DNA from: Shinella sp. WSJ-2
Lineage (GTDB): Bacteria; Pseudomonadota; Alphaproteobacteria; Rhizobiales; Rhizobiaceae
DNA length: 64,000 bases
Direction of reading: 5' to 3'
NCBI RefSeq assembly: GCF_003432075.1
Contig: NZ_QWBU01000003.1
Span: forward strand, 587,608 to 651,607
Made by a program: the position numbers and the translations under genes
Notes under the pieces: generated by a model
What the model was told of the DNA's origin: nothing
The model's input: only the letters and a program-made list of their open reading frames with translations
Databases searched by the model: none
Shown here: piece by piece, positions 47,153 through 55,395 of the stretch
Numbering within the stretch: the stretch's first letter is position 1
How the letters are laid out: every line of letters starts with the position of its first letter

Positions 47153-47581
47153 ATGAACCACGATTCCTATCCGGACTATTATATCGCCGACATTCTACGC
47201 TCGACGAAGGTGATTGCGCTGGTCGGTGCGTCGCCCAACCCGGAGCGCCCGAGCCATCGGGTCATGGCTTTCCTGCTGCGCAAGGGCTATCGAGTCATTC
47301 CCGTCAATCCCGGCCAGGCCGGTAAGGAAATTCTCGGTCAGCCGGTCGTCGCGCGCCTTGCCGATATCGTGGAGCCGATCGACATGGTCGATGTGTTTCG
47401 CGCGGCGGATGCGCTGCCGGATCTCGTGGACGAGATTCTGGCGCTTTCTCCGCTGCCGAAGACGATCTGGGGCCAGCTTTCCGTGCGTCACGACGCGGCC
47501 GCGGCAAAGGCGGAAGCTGCCGGCATCAAGGTGGTGATGGACCGCTGCCCGGCCATCGAATATCCGCGCCTCGTCGCCTGA
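47153..47581 (+). CDS. CoA-binding (Rossmann) protein, second tandem copy
   Basis: The 142-aa protein is a paralogue of the preceding gene: both begin M-N-H-D-x-Y-P-D, share V-G-A-S-P-N / L-G-A-S-P-N, K-G-Y-R-V-I-P-V-N-P-G, I-D-M-V-D and V-V-M-D-R-C-P, and are similar over their full length. It therefore arose by a local duplication and is probably still functional, since all motifs are kept. No regulatory site distinguishes the two copies in the 65-base spacer. Confidence 0.9.
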   Translation: MNHDSYPDYYIADILRSTKVIALVGASPNPERPSHRVMAFLLRKGYRVIPVNPGQAGKEILGQPVVARLADIVEPIDMVDVFRAADALPDLVDEILALSPLPKTIWGQLSVRHDAAAAKAEAAGIKVVMDRCPAIEYPRLVA

Positions 47582-47698
47582 GGATTTCCGGTTTCGCAAA
47601 GCGCTTTGTCGCACCGGCGCTTTTGCGGAAAATCTTTCTTTGACCGGCCCTTAGCTCTCTGAAATAGTGCCCCGACTTTAGCCAGGGAGGGTCATTTC

Positions 47699-48982
47699 AT
47701 GACGAAGAACAAGCCAGGATTTTCCACGCTCGCCATTCACGCCGGCGCCCAGCCGGACCCGACGACCGGTGCGCGCACGACGCCGATCTACCAGACGACC
47801 AGCTTCGTCTTCAACGACACCGATCACGCCGCCTCGCTCTTCGGCCTGCAGGCCTTCGGCAATATCTATACCCGCATCATGAACCCGACGCAGGCGGTGC
47901 TCGAAGAGCGCGTCGCTGCCCTTGAAGGCGGTACGGCCGCACTCGCCGTCGCCTCGGGCCATGCCGCCCAGCTCCTCGTCTTCCATACGATCATGCGTCC
48001 GGGCGACAATTTCATTGCGGCGCGCCAGCTTTACGGCGGTTCGGTCAACCAGTTCGGCAATGCCTTCAAGAGCTTCGACTGGCACGTGCGCTGGGCCGAT
48101 ACCGCCGATCTCGCAAGCTTCGAAAGCCAGATCGACGACAAGACCAAGGCGATCTTCATCGAGAGCCTGGCCAATCCCGGCGGCACCTTCGTCGATATCG
48201 CCGGCATTGCCGAAGTGGCCCATCGCCACGGCCTGCCGCTCATCGTCGACAACACCATGGCCACGCCCTATCTCGTGCGCCCGCTGGAACATGGCGCCGA
48301 TATCGTCGTGCATTCGTTGACCAAGTTCATGGGCGGCCACGGCAATTCCATGGGCGGCGTCATCGTCGACGGCGGCACCTTCGACTGGACGGCATCGGGC
48401 AAGTATCCGGCCCTCTCCGAGCCGCGCCCGGAATATGCCGGCATGGTTCTGCATGCCACTTTCGGCAATTTCGCCTTCGCGATCGCCTGCCGCGTGCTTG
48501 GCCTGCGCGACTTCGGTCCCGCCATCTCGCCGTTCAACGCGTTCCAGATCCTCAACGGCATCGAGACGCTGCCGCTTCGGATGCAGCGCCACTCCGACAA
48601 CGCGCTTGCGGTGGCCAAGTGGCTGAAGTCCAACGACAAGATCGCCTGGGTCAACTATTCCGGCCTCGAGGACCATGCCAACCACGCGCTGCAGCAGCGC
48701 TATTCGCCGAAGGGCGCGGGCGCCGTCTTCACCTTCGGCCTGAAGGGCGGCTACGAGGCGGGCAAGCGCTTCGTCGAAGGGCTGGAAATGCTGTCGCACC
48801 TCGCCAATATCGGCGACACGCGCTCGCTGGTCATCCACCCGGCCTCCACCACGCACCGCCAGCTCTCGGAAGAGCAGCAGGTGGCCGCCGGTGCCGGTCC
48901 CGACGTCGTTCGCCTGTCGATTGGCATCGAGGACGCCGCCGACATCATTGCCGATATCGAACAGGCCTTGGCCAAGGCCTGA
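47699..48982 (+). CDS. metY: O-acetylhomoserine sulfhydrylase (aminocarboxypropyltransferase)
   Basis: The 427-aa PLP enzyme makes homocysteine from O-acetylhomoserine and sulfide in methionine synthesis. It shows the Cys/Met-metabolism features: Y-x-R-I-M-N-P-T near residue 60, the PLP lysine in [11 protein letters not shown] (Lys209) and the C-terminal H-P-A-S-T-T-H family motif. Length favours MetY over MetZ/MetB. The ATG at 47699 is preceded by a weak gggagg. I found no SAM-II riboswitch core in its 117-base leader. Confidence 0.94.
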   Translation: MTKNKPGFSTLAIHAGAQPDPTTGARTTPIYQTTSFVFNDTDHAASLFGLQAFGNIYTRIMNPTQAVLEERVAALEGGTAALAVASGHAAQLLVFHTIMRPGDNFIAARQLYGGSVNQFGNAFKSFDWHVRWADTADLASFESQIDDKTKAIFIESLANPGGTFVDIAGIAEVAHRHGLPLIVDNTMATPYLVRPLEHGADIVVHSLTKFMGGHGNSMGGVIVDGGTFDWTASGKYPALSEPRPEYAGMVLHATFGNFAFAIACRVLGLRDFGPAISPFNAFQILNGIETLPLRMQRHSDNALAVAKWLKSNDKIAWVNYSGLEDHANHALQQRYSPKGAGAVFTFGLKGGYEAGKRFVEGLEMLSHLANIGDTRSLVIHPASTTHRQLSEEQQVAAGAGPDVVRLSIGIEDAADIIADIEQALAKA

Positions 48983-49000
48983 TTTCGGAAATTTCCCTAT

Positions 49001-49023
49001 GGGCGGCCCTCGGGCCGCCCGTT
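49001..49023 (+). terminator. Probable terminator after metY
   Basis: The 8-bp GC stem gggcggcc / ggccgccc with loop ctcg is followed by only three T. It is weak as a Rho-independent signal but placed right after the metY stop. Confidence 0.5.
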
Positions 49024-49049
49024 TCACGTCAGTAAACGGATAGAAGCAC

Positions 49050-49394
49050 ATGAGCGCGGCAAAATCCTTCGACACGACTGGCGTCACCCCCGAAGAGGGC
49101 CGCCCGGCCGCCGACCGGCTGATCGCGGGCGACCCGGTCTTCACCACCTGGAACATCGAGGAAGCAGACGGCGGCATCTATGCCGGCATCTGGCAATCGA
49201 CGCCGGGCAAGTGGCGCATCCAGTACGACGAATGGGAATATTTTCACATCCTCGAGGGACACTCGATCGTCGTCTCTGAAAACGGCGAAACGACCCATCT
49301 GAAAGCCGGCGACCGCCTGATCCTGAGACCCGGCTTCAAGGGAACCTGGGAAGTCGTTGAAACGACTCGCAAGGATTATGTCATCCGCGTCTAG
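49050..49394 (+). CDS. Cupin_3 (DUF861)-domain protein
   Basis: The 114-aa protein is a single cupin barrel of the DUF861/Cupin_3 type: T-W-N-I-E-E-A-D-G-G-I-Y-A-G-I-W, W-E-Y-F-H-I-L-E-G and L-K-A-G-D-R-L-I-L-R-P-G-F-K-G-T-W. These are small metal-binding proteins of unclear function, some related to ureidoglycolate enzymes. The stop overlaps the stop of the opposing MarR gene by four bases (ctag). Confidence 0.85.
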   Translation: MSAAKSFDTTGVTPEEGRPAADRLIAGDPVFTTWNIEEADGGIYAGIWQSTPGKWRIQYDEWEYFHILEGHSIVVSENGETTHLKAGDRLILRPGFKGTWEVVETTRKDYVIRV

Positions 49395-49855
49395 GGTTTC
49401 GAGCGGAAGGCTTTTGCGAAATCGGGTGACGAGACGACGTCGAGCAGGTCGCGGATCTCGGACGAGCGCTCGGCGCCGAACAGGTTGTCGAAGCGCGCTT
49501 GCGCGTCGTGCCATAGCGCAAGCGCTTCCGCCTGTTTCGCGATACCCGGCGCGGTCAGCCGGACGCGCTTGACGCGCCGGTCATTCTCGTCGGGAAAAAG
49601 CTCCAAAAGCCTGTCGCGCTCCAGTGGCTTCAGCGTATGACCGAGCGCCGAAAGGTCCATCACCAGACCTTCCGCCAGGGGTTTCAAGGGCGTACCGGCT
49701 TTGCCGGCCAGCGCGATCTGCGACAGCAGGGAGAATTGCGTGCCCTTGAGGCCGCTGGGTGCAATCACATCGTCGTAGAGCTGGCCGAGCTGGCGCGCTG
49801 CCCTGCGGATCGCGCTGTTCGTGCAATGTCGCCAGACGCCTTCGATATCGCTCAT
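49391..49855 (-). CDS. MarR-family transcriptional regulator
   Basis: The 154-aa winged-helix protein has K-G-T-Q-F-S-L-L-S-Q-I-A-L before the HTH (L-A-E-G-L-V-M-D-L-S-A-L-G-H-T-L-K-P-L) and the wing D-E-N-D-R-R-V-K-R-V-R-L-T. It is divergent from the SDR gene with a perfect palindrome in the shared promoter region, so local repression of itself and the SDR is the likely role. ATG 49855 has gaggtg upstream. Confidence 0.92.
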   Translation of the reverse strand: MSDIEGVWRHCTNSAIRRAARQLGQLYDDVIAPSGLKGTQFSLLSQIALAGKAGTPLKPLAEGLVMDLSALGHTLKPLERDRLLELFPDENDRRVKRVRLTAPGIAKQAEALALWHDAQARFDNLFGAERSSEIRDLLDVVSSPDFAKAFRSKP

Positions 49856-49904
49856 TTTTCACCTCGCTCTTCTCGATAAAAATCGCGACGGACACTTGCA
49901 AGTC

Positions 49905-49923
49905 AAATTGGTCCTCCCAATTT
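49905..49923. promoter_or_regulatory. Probable MarR operator in the marR-SDR intergenic region
   Basis: aaattgg-tcctc-ccaattt is a perfect 7-5-7 inverted repeat, AT-rich and centred between the divergent genes (40 bases before the SDR ATG). The size and symmetry fit a MarR dimer site. Confidence 0.6.
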
Positions 49924-49961
49924 AATGGCATATACCACTAATTTCAATCTGGAGACCTATC

Positions 49962-50759
49962 ATGACCTTAACGACCACTCCTGGAACAGCGCTCGTGACC
50001 GGCGCTTCTGCTGGTATCGGCGCTACCTATGCCGACCGTCTCGCGCGCCGCGGCCATGATCTCGTGCTCGTTGCCCGCGATGGTGCGCGGCTTTCGGCGC
50101 TCGCTGAAACGCTGAAGGCGAAACACGGCGTAGCCGTCGATGTATTGCGTGCCGATCTTTCCGCGCCGGACGATCTGCGTGCCGTCGAACGGCGTATTCG
50201 GGAAGATCGGGCGATAACGATCGTGGTCAACAATGCCGGCATAGGCCCGAAGGGCGCGCTCCTGGCCGATGACATCGATTATCTCGATACGATGATCGCG
50301 CTCAACGTGACTGCCGCAAATCGTCTCGCGGTCGCCGCCGCGCAGGCCTTTACTGCGCGCGGCGAGGGCACGATCATCAACATCGCCTCGGCCGTCGCCA
50401 TTGTTCCGGAAGTCTTCAACGGCGCTTATAGCGGGACCAAGGCCTTCGTGCTTGCCTTCACGCAGTCGTTAGCCCAGGAGCTTAACGGCACGGGCGTTCG
50501 CTTGCAGGCAGTGTTGCCGGGGCTGACGCGCACCGAAATATTCGACCGGGCAGGCGGCTCTGTCGAGTCGCTCGATCCCAACCGTGTCATGGACGTGGCT
50601 GATCTCGTGGACGCAGCACTTGCTGGGCTCGATCAGGGTGAACTCGTCACCATTCCGTCGCTTCCGGATCGACAGGATTGGGAAAACCTGGAGGCTACAC
50701 GCCTTTCGCTTGGCCCGAACATTTCCCACAACAAGCCGGCCGCGCGCTACGCGGTCTGA
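49962..50759 (+). CDS. Short-chain dehydrogenase/reductase
   Basis: The 265-aa classical SDR has the cofactor motif T-G-A-S-A-G-I-G (13-20), N-N-A-G near 92 and the catalytic Tyr and Lys in A-Y-S-G-T-K, preceded by the Ser in N-I-A-S-A. The acidic or basic residues after strand 2 (A-R-D-G-A-R) suggest NADP(H) use. The substrate is unknown. Regulated probably by the divergent MarR; three bases separate its stop from that of the opposing P450. Confidence 0.92.
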   Translation: MTLTTTPGTALVTGASAGIGATYADRLARRGHDLVLVARDGARLSALAETLKAKHGVAVDVLRADLSAPDDLRAVERRIREDRAITIVVNNAGIGPKGALLADDIDYLDTMIALNVTAANRLAVAAAQAFTARGEGTIINIASAVAIVPEVFNGAYSGTKAFVLAFTQSLAQELNGTGVRLQAVLPGLTRTEIFDRAGGSVESLDPNRVMDVADLVDAALAGLDQGELVTIPSLPDRQDWENLEATRLSLGPNISHNKPAARYAV

Positions 50760-50762
50760 CCC

Positions 50763-52013
50763 TCACCATTCCAGTTCCAGCGCCTCCAGCCCGTGGAAGT
50801 GATAGACATCCTTCACCACGGGCTGTTTCGCGATCCTCAGGCCAGGCAGGCGCTGGAAGAGGATCGGGAGTGCGATGTTGAGCTCCAGCCTTGCCAGCGG
50901 CGCGCCGATGCAGAAATGGATGCCGGCGCCGAAGGAGAGGTTGGCGCCTTCGTTGCGATCGGGTTTGAAGGTCTGCGGATCGGAGAATTTTTTCGGATCG
51001 AGATTGGCGGCGGCCAGGATCATCGCGACCTTGTCGCCGCGGCGGAACTGGATGCCGTCCAGTTCCACGTCTTCGAGTGCGAAGCGGTCGAAGATGTGGA
51101 CGGGGGCGGAGATGCGCAGGCATTCCTCCACCGTGCGCTCCGTCGTCTTGTCGTCGGCGAAGAGCACGGCCGGGTCGGCATTGTTTTCCAGGATGGTGCG
51201 CACGGCATTGCCGATCTGGTGCACCGTCGCCTCGTGGCCGGCATTGAGCAGCACGATGGTCGTGGAGATCAGCTCGTCCTCGGTCAGGAGCTGGCCGCGA
51301 TGTTCGGTGTGCACCATGTGCGAGAGCAGGTCGTCGCGCGGTTCCGCGCGGCGTTCGGCAATCACGCCGCGCACGTAGTCTGAAAACTCCCGGGCCGCCT
51401 TGTCGGCGTTCAGCTCGTCTTTTTCGGTGCGGCCGAACATGTACATGCGCACATAGGCATGCGACCATTTCAGGAGCTGCGGCCCCATCTCGTCGGGAAT
51501 GCCGATCATGCGGGCGATCATCGTCACCGGCAGGATATCGGCAAAGGCGGCGAGAAGCTCGACCTTGCCGTCCTTCTCGAAGCGGTCGATCGCGTCATGG
51601 CAAAGGGTCGCGATCTCAGGCGTCAGCTTCTCGATTGTGCGCGAGACGAAGGCGCGGTTGACGAGGGTGCGCAGGCGCGTGTGCTCCGGCGGTTCCAGCT
51701 CGAGCAGCGACCAGGCCTCGGCGGCGTCGAAATGCTTCAGATGCGCCTGCGGCTCGGGCATGCCGAGCTCCTCGCGCGTCGCCACATGCAGGATCTGCCG
51801 GCCGAAGCGACGGTCACGCAGGAGGCCGTTCACATGGTCGTAGCCGGTGAAATACCACATCTTCTGCTCTTCCCACCAGAAGGTGGGACAGTGCGCATGC
51901 AGCGCCGCGTAGACCGGATTCGGATCGCGGTAGAAATCGGGGTTGCGGCCGTCGAGCGAGACGCGGCGGCTGGCGGGATCGATGGAGAGGAAGGGGAGGT
52001 GTGTCATCGTCAT
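50763..52013 (-). CDS. Cytochrome P450
   Basis: The 416-aa soluble class-I P450 has the ExxR motif (Glu297/Arg300), the heme-binding loop F-G-A-G-I-H-F-C-I-G-A-P-L-A-R with proximal Cys368, and an I-helix motif A-G-H-E-A-T at 258-263. The residue after the acid, equivalent to the oxygen-activation Thr of P450cam, is Ala262, with Thr one place later. Substrate is not predictable. It would need an external ferredoxin and reductase; none is encoded nearby. The tail-to-tail SDR could be a partner but they are convergent, not an operon. Confidence 0.93.
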   Translation of the reverse strand: MTMTHLPFLSIDPASRRVSLDGRNPDFYRDPNPVYAALHAHCPTFWWEEQKMWYFTGYDHVNGLLRDRRFGRQILHVATREELGMPEPQAHLKHFDAAEAWSLLELEPPEHTRLRTLVNRAFVSRTIEKLTPEIATLCHDAIDRFEKDGKVELLAAFADILPVTMIARMIGIPDEMGPQLLKWSHAYVRMYMFGRTEKDELNADKAAREFSDYVRGVIAERRAEPRDDLLSHMVHTEHRGQLLTEDELISTTIVLLNAGHEATVHQIGNAVRTILENNADPAVLFADDKTTERTVEECLRISAPVHIFDRFALEDVELDGIQFRRGDKVAMILAAANLDPKKFSDPQTFKPDRNEGANLSFGAGIHFCIGAPLARLELNIALPILFQRLPGLRIAKQPVVKDVYHFHGLEALELEW

Positions 52014-52079
52014 GATGCTAAGACCTAGCGGATTTCGCCGCGCCGTGAAAGCGCGACGATCCCGTGGTCAACAGCCGCA

Positions 52080-53831
52080 TTATTGGCCGAGCGCCACACC
52101 CTCCCGGCGGGGATCGGCAGCGCCCTTGAGGCCGTCGGCGGTGAGTTCGATGGCATGCAGGCCGGAATTCATGTCGCTTGCCTTGACCTCGTAGCCGAGC
52201 GCCTTCAGCGGTTCGGAAAACTTTTCCGCATCGGTGCCGGCTTCGAGGTCGTAGGGGCCGAAGCGGTTGATGAGGTGGGGCATGGCGACGATCTCACCGA
52301 CATCCATGCCCCAGTCGATATAGGCGACGAGAGCTTGCGCGACATAGCCGATGATCTGGCTGCCGCCGGGCGAGCCGACGGCGAGCAGAGGCTTGCCGTC
52401 CTTCATCACGATGGTCGGCGACATGGAGGAGCGCGGGCGCTTTCCGGGTTCCACGCGGTTGGCGACGGGCATGCCCTCGTCGTGGGTCTTGAAGGAAAAG
52501 TCGGTCAGCTCGTTGTTGAGCAGGAAGCCGTTGGTCATCAGCCGCGAGCCGAAACCGTTCTCGATGGTCGTCGTCATAGAGACGACGTTGCCGTCCTTGT
52601 CGACGATGACGAAATGGCTGGTCGAGGGAAGTTCGATGGCTGCGTCGCGGCCGAAGTTGAAAGCGTGGTCCCATTCCGGTTTGCCCGCCGTGACGGCGTC
52701 CTTGGCCAGCGCCTTGTCGCCGTCAAGCAGCTTTGCGCGTTCGCCGAGATAGGTCTTGTCGATGAGGCCCTTGATCGGGGAGGGCACGAAATCCGTGTCG
52801 GCGAGGTAGCGTTCGCGGTCGGCGAAGGCGAGGCGCTGGGCGTCGCCGATCAGCCGCCAGCTCTCCGGATTGTCTTTGCCGAGGGCTTTCAGGTCGAAGT
52901 TTTCCAGGAGGCCGAGCATCTGGCCGATGGCGACGGCACCGGAGGACGGCGGTCCCATGCCGCAGATATCGAGCGCGCGGTAGCTGATACACACAGGCCG
53001 CCGCTCCTTGACGTGATAGTTCGCGAGATCGGCGAGCGTCAGCACGCCGGAATTCTTGCCCGACATGCGCACTGTATCGACGATCGATTCGGCGATCGGG
53101 CCGCTGTAGAAGGCCGAGGCGCCATCATTGGCGATGGCGGAGAGCGTTTCGGCATAGGCGGGGTTCTTCAGGATCGTGCCGGCCGTCAGCGGCGCGCCGT
53201 CGGCGCCGAAGAAATAGGAGGCGGTTGCCTCGAAGGTCTTGAGCTTGTCGCCCTCCGTCGCAATCAGCTTGGCAAGCCGCGGGGAAACGGCGAACCCGTC
53301 CCGTGCCAGTTTTTCAGCGGGTGAGAAGAGCTCTTTCCAGTCCTTGCGGCCCCAGCGCTTGTGCGCCTCTTGCAGCAGCATGACGGTGCCGGGCGTGCCG
53401 ACGGAGCGGCCTCCGACGACGGCGTCGAAGAACTGCATCGGTTCGCCCTTGTCGTCGAGGAAAAGTTTTGGCGTGGCGTCCATGGGGGCGGTTTCGCGGC
53501 CGTCGAGGGTGAAGAGACGCTTCGCCTCCGCATCGTAATAGACGAGGAAGGCGCCGCCGCCGAGGCTGGAGGATTGCGGCTCGACGAGGCCGAGCACGGT
53601 CTGCACCGTTATCATCGCATCGATGGCGCTGCCGCCGTCCGCCAGAACCTTTTCGCCGGCCTCGGCCGCCAGCGGATGGGCGGCGGCCACCATATGCGCC
53701 TTGGCGGTCGTGATCTTCGCCGCCGCAAGGCCGGTAGCGCGCTCGGGGGATACGGTGTCGGAGGCCTGCTGGGCCGGCGCCGCCGTCGATGTCAGAACGA
53801 GAAGCCCGAGGGCTACGAGGGATCGTTTCAT
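52080..53831 (-). CDS. ggt: Gamma-glutamyltransferase
   Basis: Periplasmic GGT cleaves glutathione and other gamma-glutamyl compounds and transfers the glutamyl group. The 583-aa precursor has a Sec signal (cleavage after residue 20), the large-subunit start G-G-S-A-I-D-A-M-I and S-L-G-G-G-A-F, and the autoprocessing Thr404 in L-P-S-T-S-H-F that starts the small subunit, which then shows N-G-F-G-S-R and the R-P-R-S-S-M-S-P-T segment near the end. Length and order match active enzymes. Monocistronic, 66 bases upstream of the P450 start and transcribed in the same direction. Confidence 0.95.
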   Translation of the reverse strand: MKRSLVALGLLVLTSTAAPAQQASDTVSPERATGLAAAKITTAKAHMVAAAHPLAAEAGEKVLADGGSAIDAMITVQTVLGLVEPQSSSLGGGAFLVYYDAEAKRLFTLDGRETAPMDATPKLFLDDKGEPMQFFDAVVGGRSVGTPGTVMLLQEAHKRWGRKDWKELFSPAEKLARDGFAVSPRLAKLIATEGDKLKTFEATASYFFGADGAPLTAGTILKNPAYAETLSAIANDGASAFYSGPIAESIVDTVRMSGKNSGVLTLADLANYHVKERRPVCISYRALDICGMGPPSSGAVAIGQMLGLLENFDLKALGKDNPESWRLIGDAQRLAFADRERYLADTDFVPSPIKGLIDKTYLGERAKLLDGDKALAKDAVTAGKPEWDHAFNFGRDAAIELPSTSHFVIVDKDGNVVSMTTTIENGFGSRLMTNGFLLNNELTDFSFKTHDEGMPVANRVEPGKRPRSSMSPTIVMKDGKPLLAVGSPGGSQIIGYVAQALVAYIDWGMDVGEIVAMPHLINRFGPYDLEAGTDAEKFSEPLKALGYEVKASDMNSGLHAIELTADGLKGAADPRREGVALGQ

Positions 53832-54006
53832 GGTGATTGCCTCCGCTGGGAGGCATATAGTGCGGGCAAGTGCAAAGGGGAGGCAAGACGGCGCGCGGAA
53901 TTCACGCTTTCTTCACCCTGACAGCGCTTGCCTTGTGGAAATCGTCGCCCGACGTTGCGTGAGTTAACCGCATTATCGCATTGAGCGCCGCAAAACAGGA
54001 CGCCGT

Positions 54007-54039
54007 CTTGAAGTCCAATACCCTGACACTCTATGTAGG
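54007..54039 (+). promoter_or_regulatory. RpoH (sigma-32)-like promoter of clpP
   Basis: CTTGAA at 54007-54012, then 17 bases, then tcTATgTaGG (54030-54039) fits the alphaproteobacterial heat-shock consensus CTTGAA-N17-CYTATNTNNG at all but one position. It lies about 70 bases before the clpP start, as expected for a heat-shock protease gene. Confidence 0.65.
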
Positions 54040-54106
54040 GAGGACGAAACTTGCTGATTCCCAACGCTTGGCGAGGGTTTCAGGGCACTTGAGATGAAGG
54101 ATCGAT

Positions 54107-54739
54107 ATGAGAAATCCCGTAGATACCGCCATGGCTCTGGTGCCGATGGTCGTCGAGCAGACCAACCGCGGCGAGCGTTCCTACGACATCTATTCGCGTC
54201 TCCTCAAGGAGCGCATCATCTTCCTCACCGGTCCGGTGGAAGATCACATCGCAACGCTCGTCTGCGCGCAGCTTCTCTTCCTCGAGGCCGAAAACCCGAA
54301 GAAGGAAATCGCGCTCTACATCAATTCGCCGGGCGGCGTCGTCACCTCCGGCATGGCGATCTATGACACGATGCAGTTCATCAAGCCGGCCGTATCGACG
54401 CTCTGCATCGGCCAGGCCGCCTCGATGGGCTCGCTGCTTCTGGCCGCCGGCCACAAGGACATGCGCTTCGCCACGCCGAACGCCCGCATCATGGTTCACC
54501 AGCCCTCCGGCGGTTTCCAGGGCCAGGCATCGGATATCGAGCGCCATGCCAAGGACATCCTCAAGATGAAGCGCAAGCTGAACGAGGTCTATGTCAAGCA
54601 TTGCGGCCGCACCTACGAGGAAGTCGAACAGACGCTCGACCGCGACCATTTCATGAATGCCGACGAGGCGAAGGACTGGGGTCTGATCGACCGCGTCATC
54701 ACCAGCCGTGAAGCGCTTGAAGGGCCGGACGCGGCGTAA
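54107..54739 (+). CDS. clpP: ATP-dependent Clp protease proteolytic subunit
   Basis: ClpP forms the 14-mer serine-protease barrel that works with ClpX and ClpA. The 210-aa protein has Ser106 in G-Q-A-A-S-M-G-S, His131 in I-M-V-H-Q-P-S-G-G and the Asp in L-D-R-D-H-F. The N-terminus [14 protein letters not shown] is typical of rhizobial ClpP1. It has a heat-shock-type promoter. Its partner clpX lies 660 bases downstream with an unrelated small gene between. Confidence 0.97.
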   Translation: MRNPVDTAMALVPMVVEQTNRGERSYDIYSRLLKERIIFLTGPVEDHIATLVCAQLLFLEAENPKKEIALYINSPGGVVTSGMAIYDTMQFIKPAVSTLCIGQAASMGSLLLAAGHKDMRFATPNARIMVHQPSGGFQGQASDIERHAKDILKMKRKLNEVYVKHCGRTYEEVEQTLDRDHFMNADEAKDWGLIDRVITSREALEGPDAA

Positions 54740-54765
54740 TATCGCGTTCGACGCTGCGGGGCCGT

Positions 54766-55131
54766 ATGACGCTCGACGACTACAACGCTTTCTGCGCTTC
54801 GCTCCCGGCCACGACGCATGTCGTGCAATGGGGCGGGGCGCATGTCTGGAAGGTCGGCGACAAGGTATTCGCCATCGCCGGCTGGAGCGAGGCGGCGGGG
54901 CTCGGGGTCACGTTCAAGGTATCGGAGCTCGCCTACGACATTCTGCGCGAGCAGCCCGGATGCCGCCCGGCGCCCTATCTCGCTTCGCGCGGGATGAAGT
55001 GGATCCAGCGCCAGACGGGCGAATCAGTTGATGATGCTGCCCTGCGTGACTATCTAAGGGAAAGCCACGGTCTGGTGGCGGCGAAGTTGACGCGCAAGGC
55101 CCGTGCCGACCTCGGCTTGGTGGGTGGGTGA
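54766..55131 (+). CDS. MmcQ/YjbR-family DNA-binding-like protein
   Basis: The 121-aa protein has the YjbR pattern: C-A-S-L-P-A-T-T-H-V-V-Q-W-G-G at the N-terminus, H-V-W-K-V-G-D-K-V-F-A, and L-R-D-Y-L-R-E-S-H-x-L-V near the C-terminus. The family has a CyaY-like fold and is often described as DNA-binding, but its function is unknown. It lies 26 bases after clpP on the same strand and probably reads through from it, before the clpX leader. Confidence 0.85.
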   Translation: MTLDDYNAFCASLPATTHVVQWGGAHVWKVGDKVFAIAGWSEAAGLGVTFKVSELAYDILREQPGCRPAPYLASRGMKWIQRQTGESVDDAALRDYLRESHGLVAAKLTRKARADLGLVGG

Positions 55132-55162
55132 AGGCAGTCTGAGCGATTTGTAATGATCGCGG

Positions 55163-55185
55163 GGCTTTATCCTCGCCATAAAGCC
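55163..55185. repeat. Perfect 8-7-8 inverted repeat upstream of clpX
   Basis: ggctttat-cctcgcc-ataaagcc is a perfect hairpin/palindrome in the 264-base gap before clpX. No T-run follows, so it is not a standard terminator; it may be an operator or an RNA element. Confidence 0.5.
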
Positions 55186-55395
55186 GGTAATATTGGCCGT
55201 TAATGCTATGTTGATTTGTGACGGCTTAGCATTCGGTGTTTAAACGGGGAATGCGTTGCAACCGGTTCAAGGGCGTCGCCCGGGCCGGTCAGTACCCCTG
55301 GAGCTTTTGAAGGATGCAAGTGCCTCCGACAAGGGCGGTTTGAGTGGTCCGGCCATCTTCGCGAGAGATGAACGGCGTGCTGGAAGGAAAGTGAT

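Noticed and set aside
47582..47698. SAM-II riboswitch upstream of metY
   Set aside because: Expected in alphaproteobacterial methionine genes, but the conserved pseudoknot core could not be found in the leader; only loosely similar bases (gactttagcc) are present.
49050..53831. Biosynthetic gene cluster made of cupin, SDR, P450 and GGT
   Set aside because: The genes are on both strands, lack any scaffold synthase, transporter or ferredoxin, and look like independent accessory genes.
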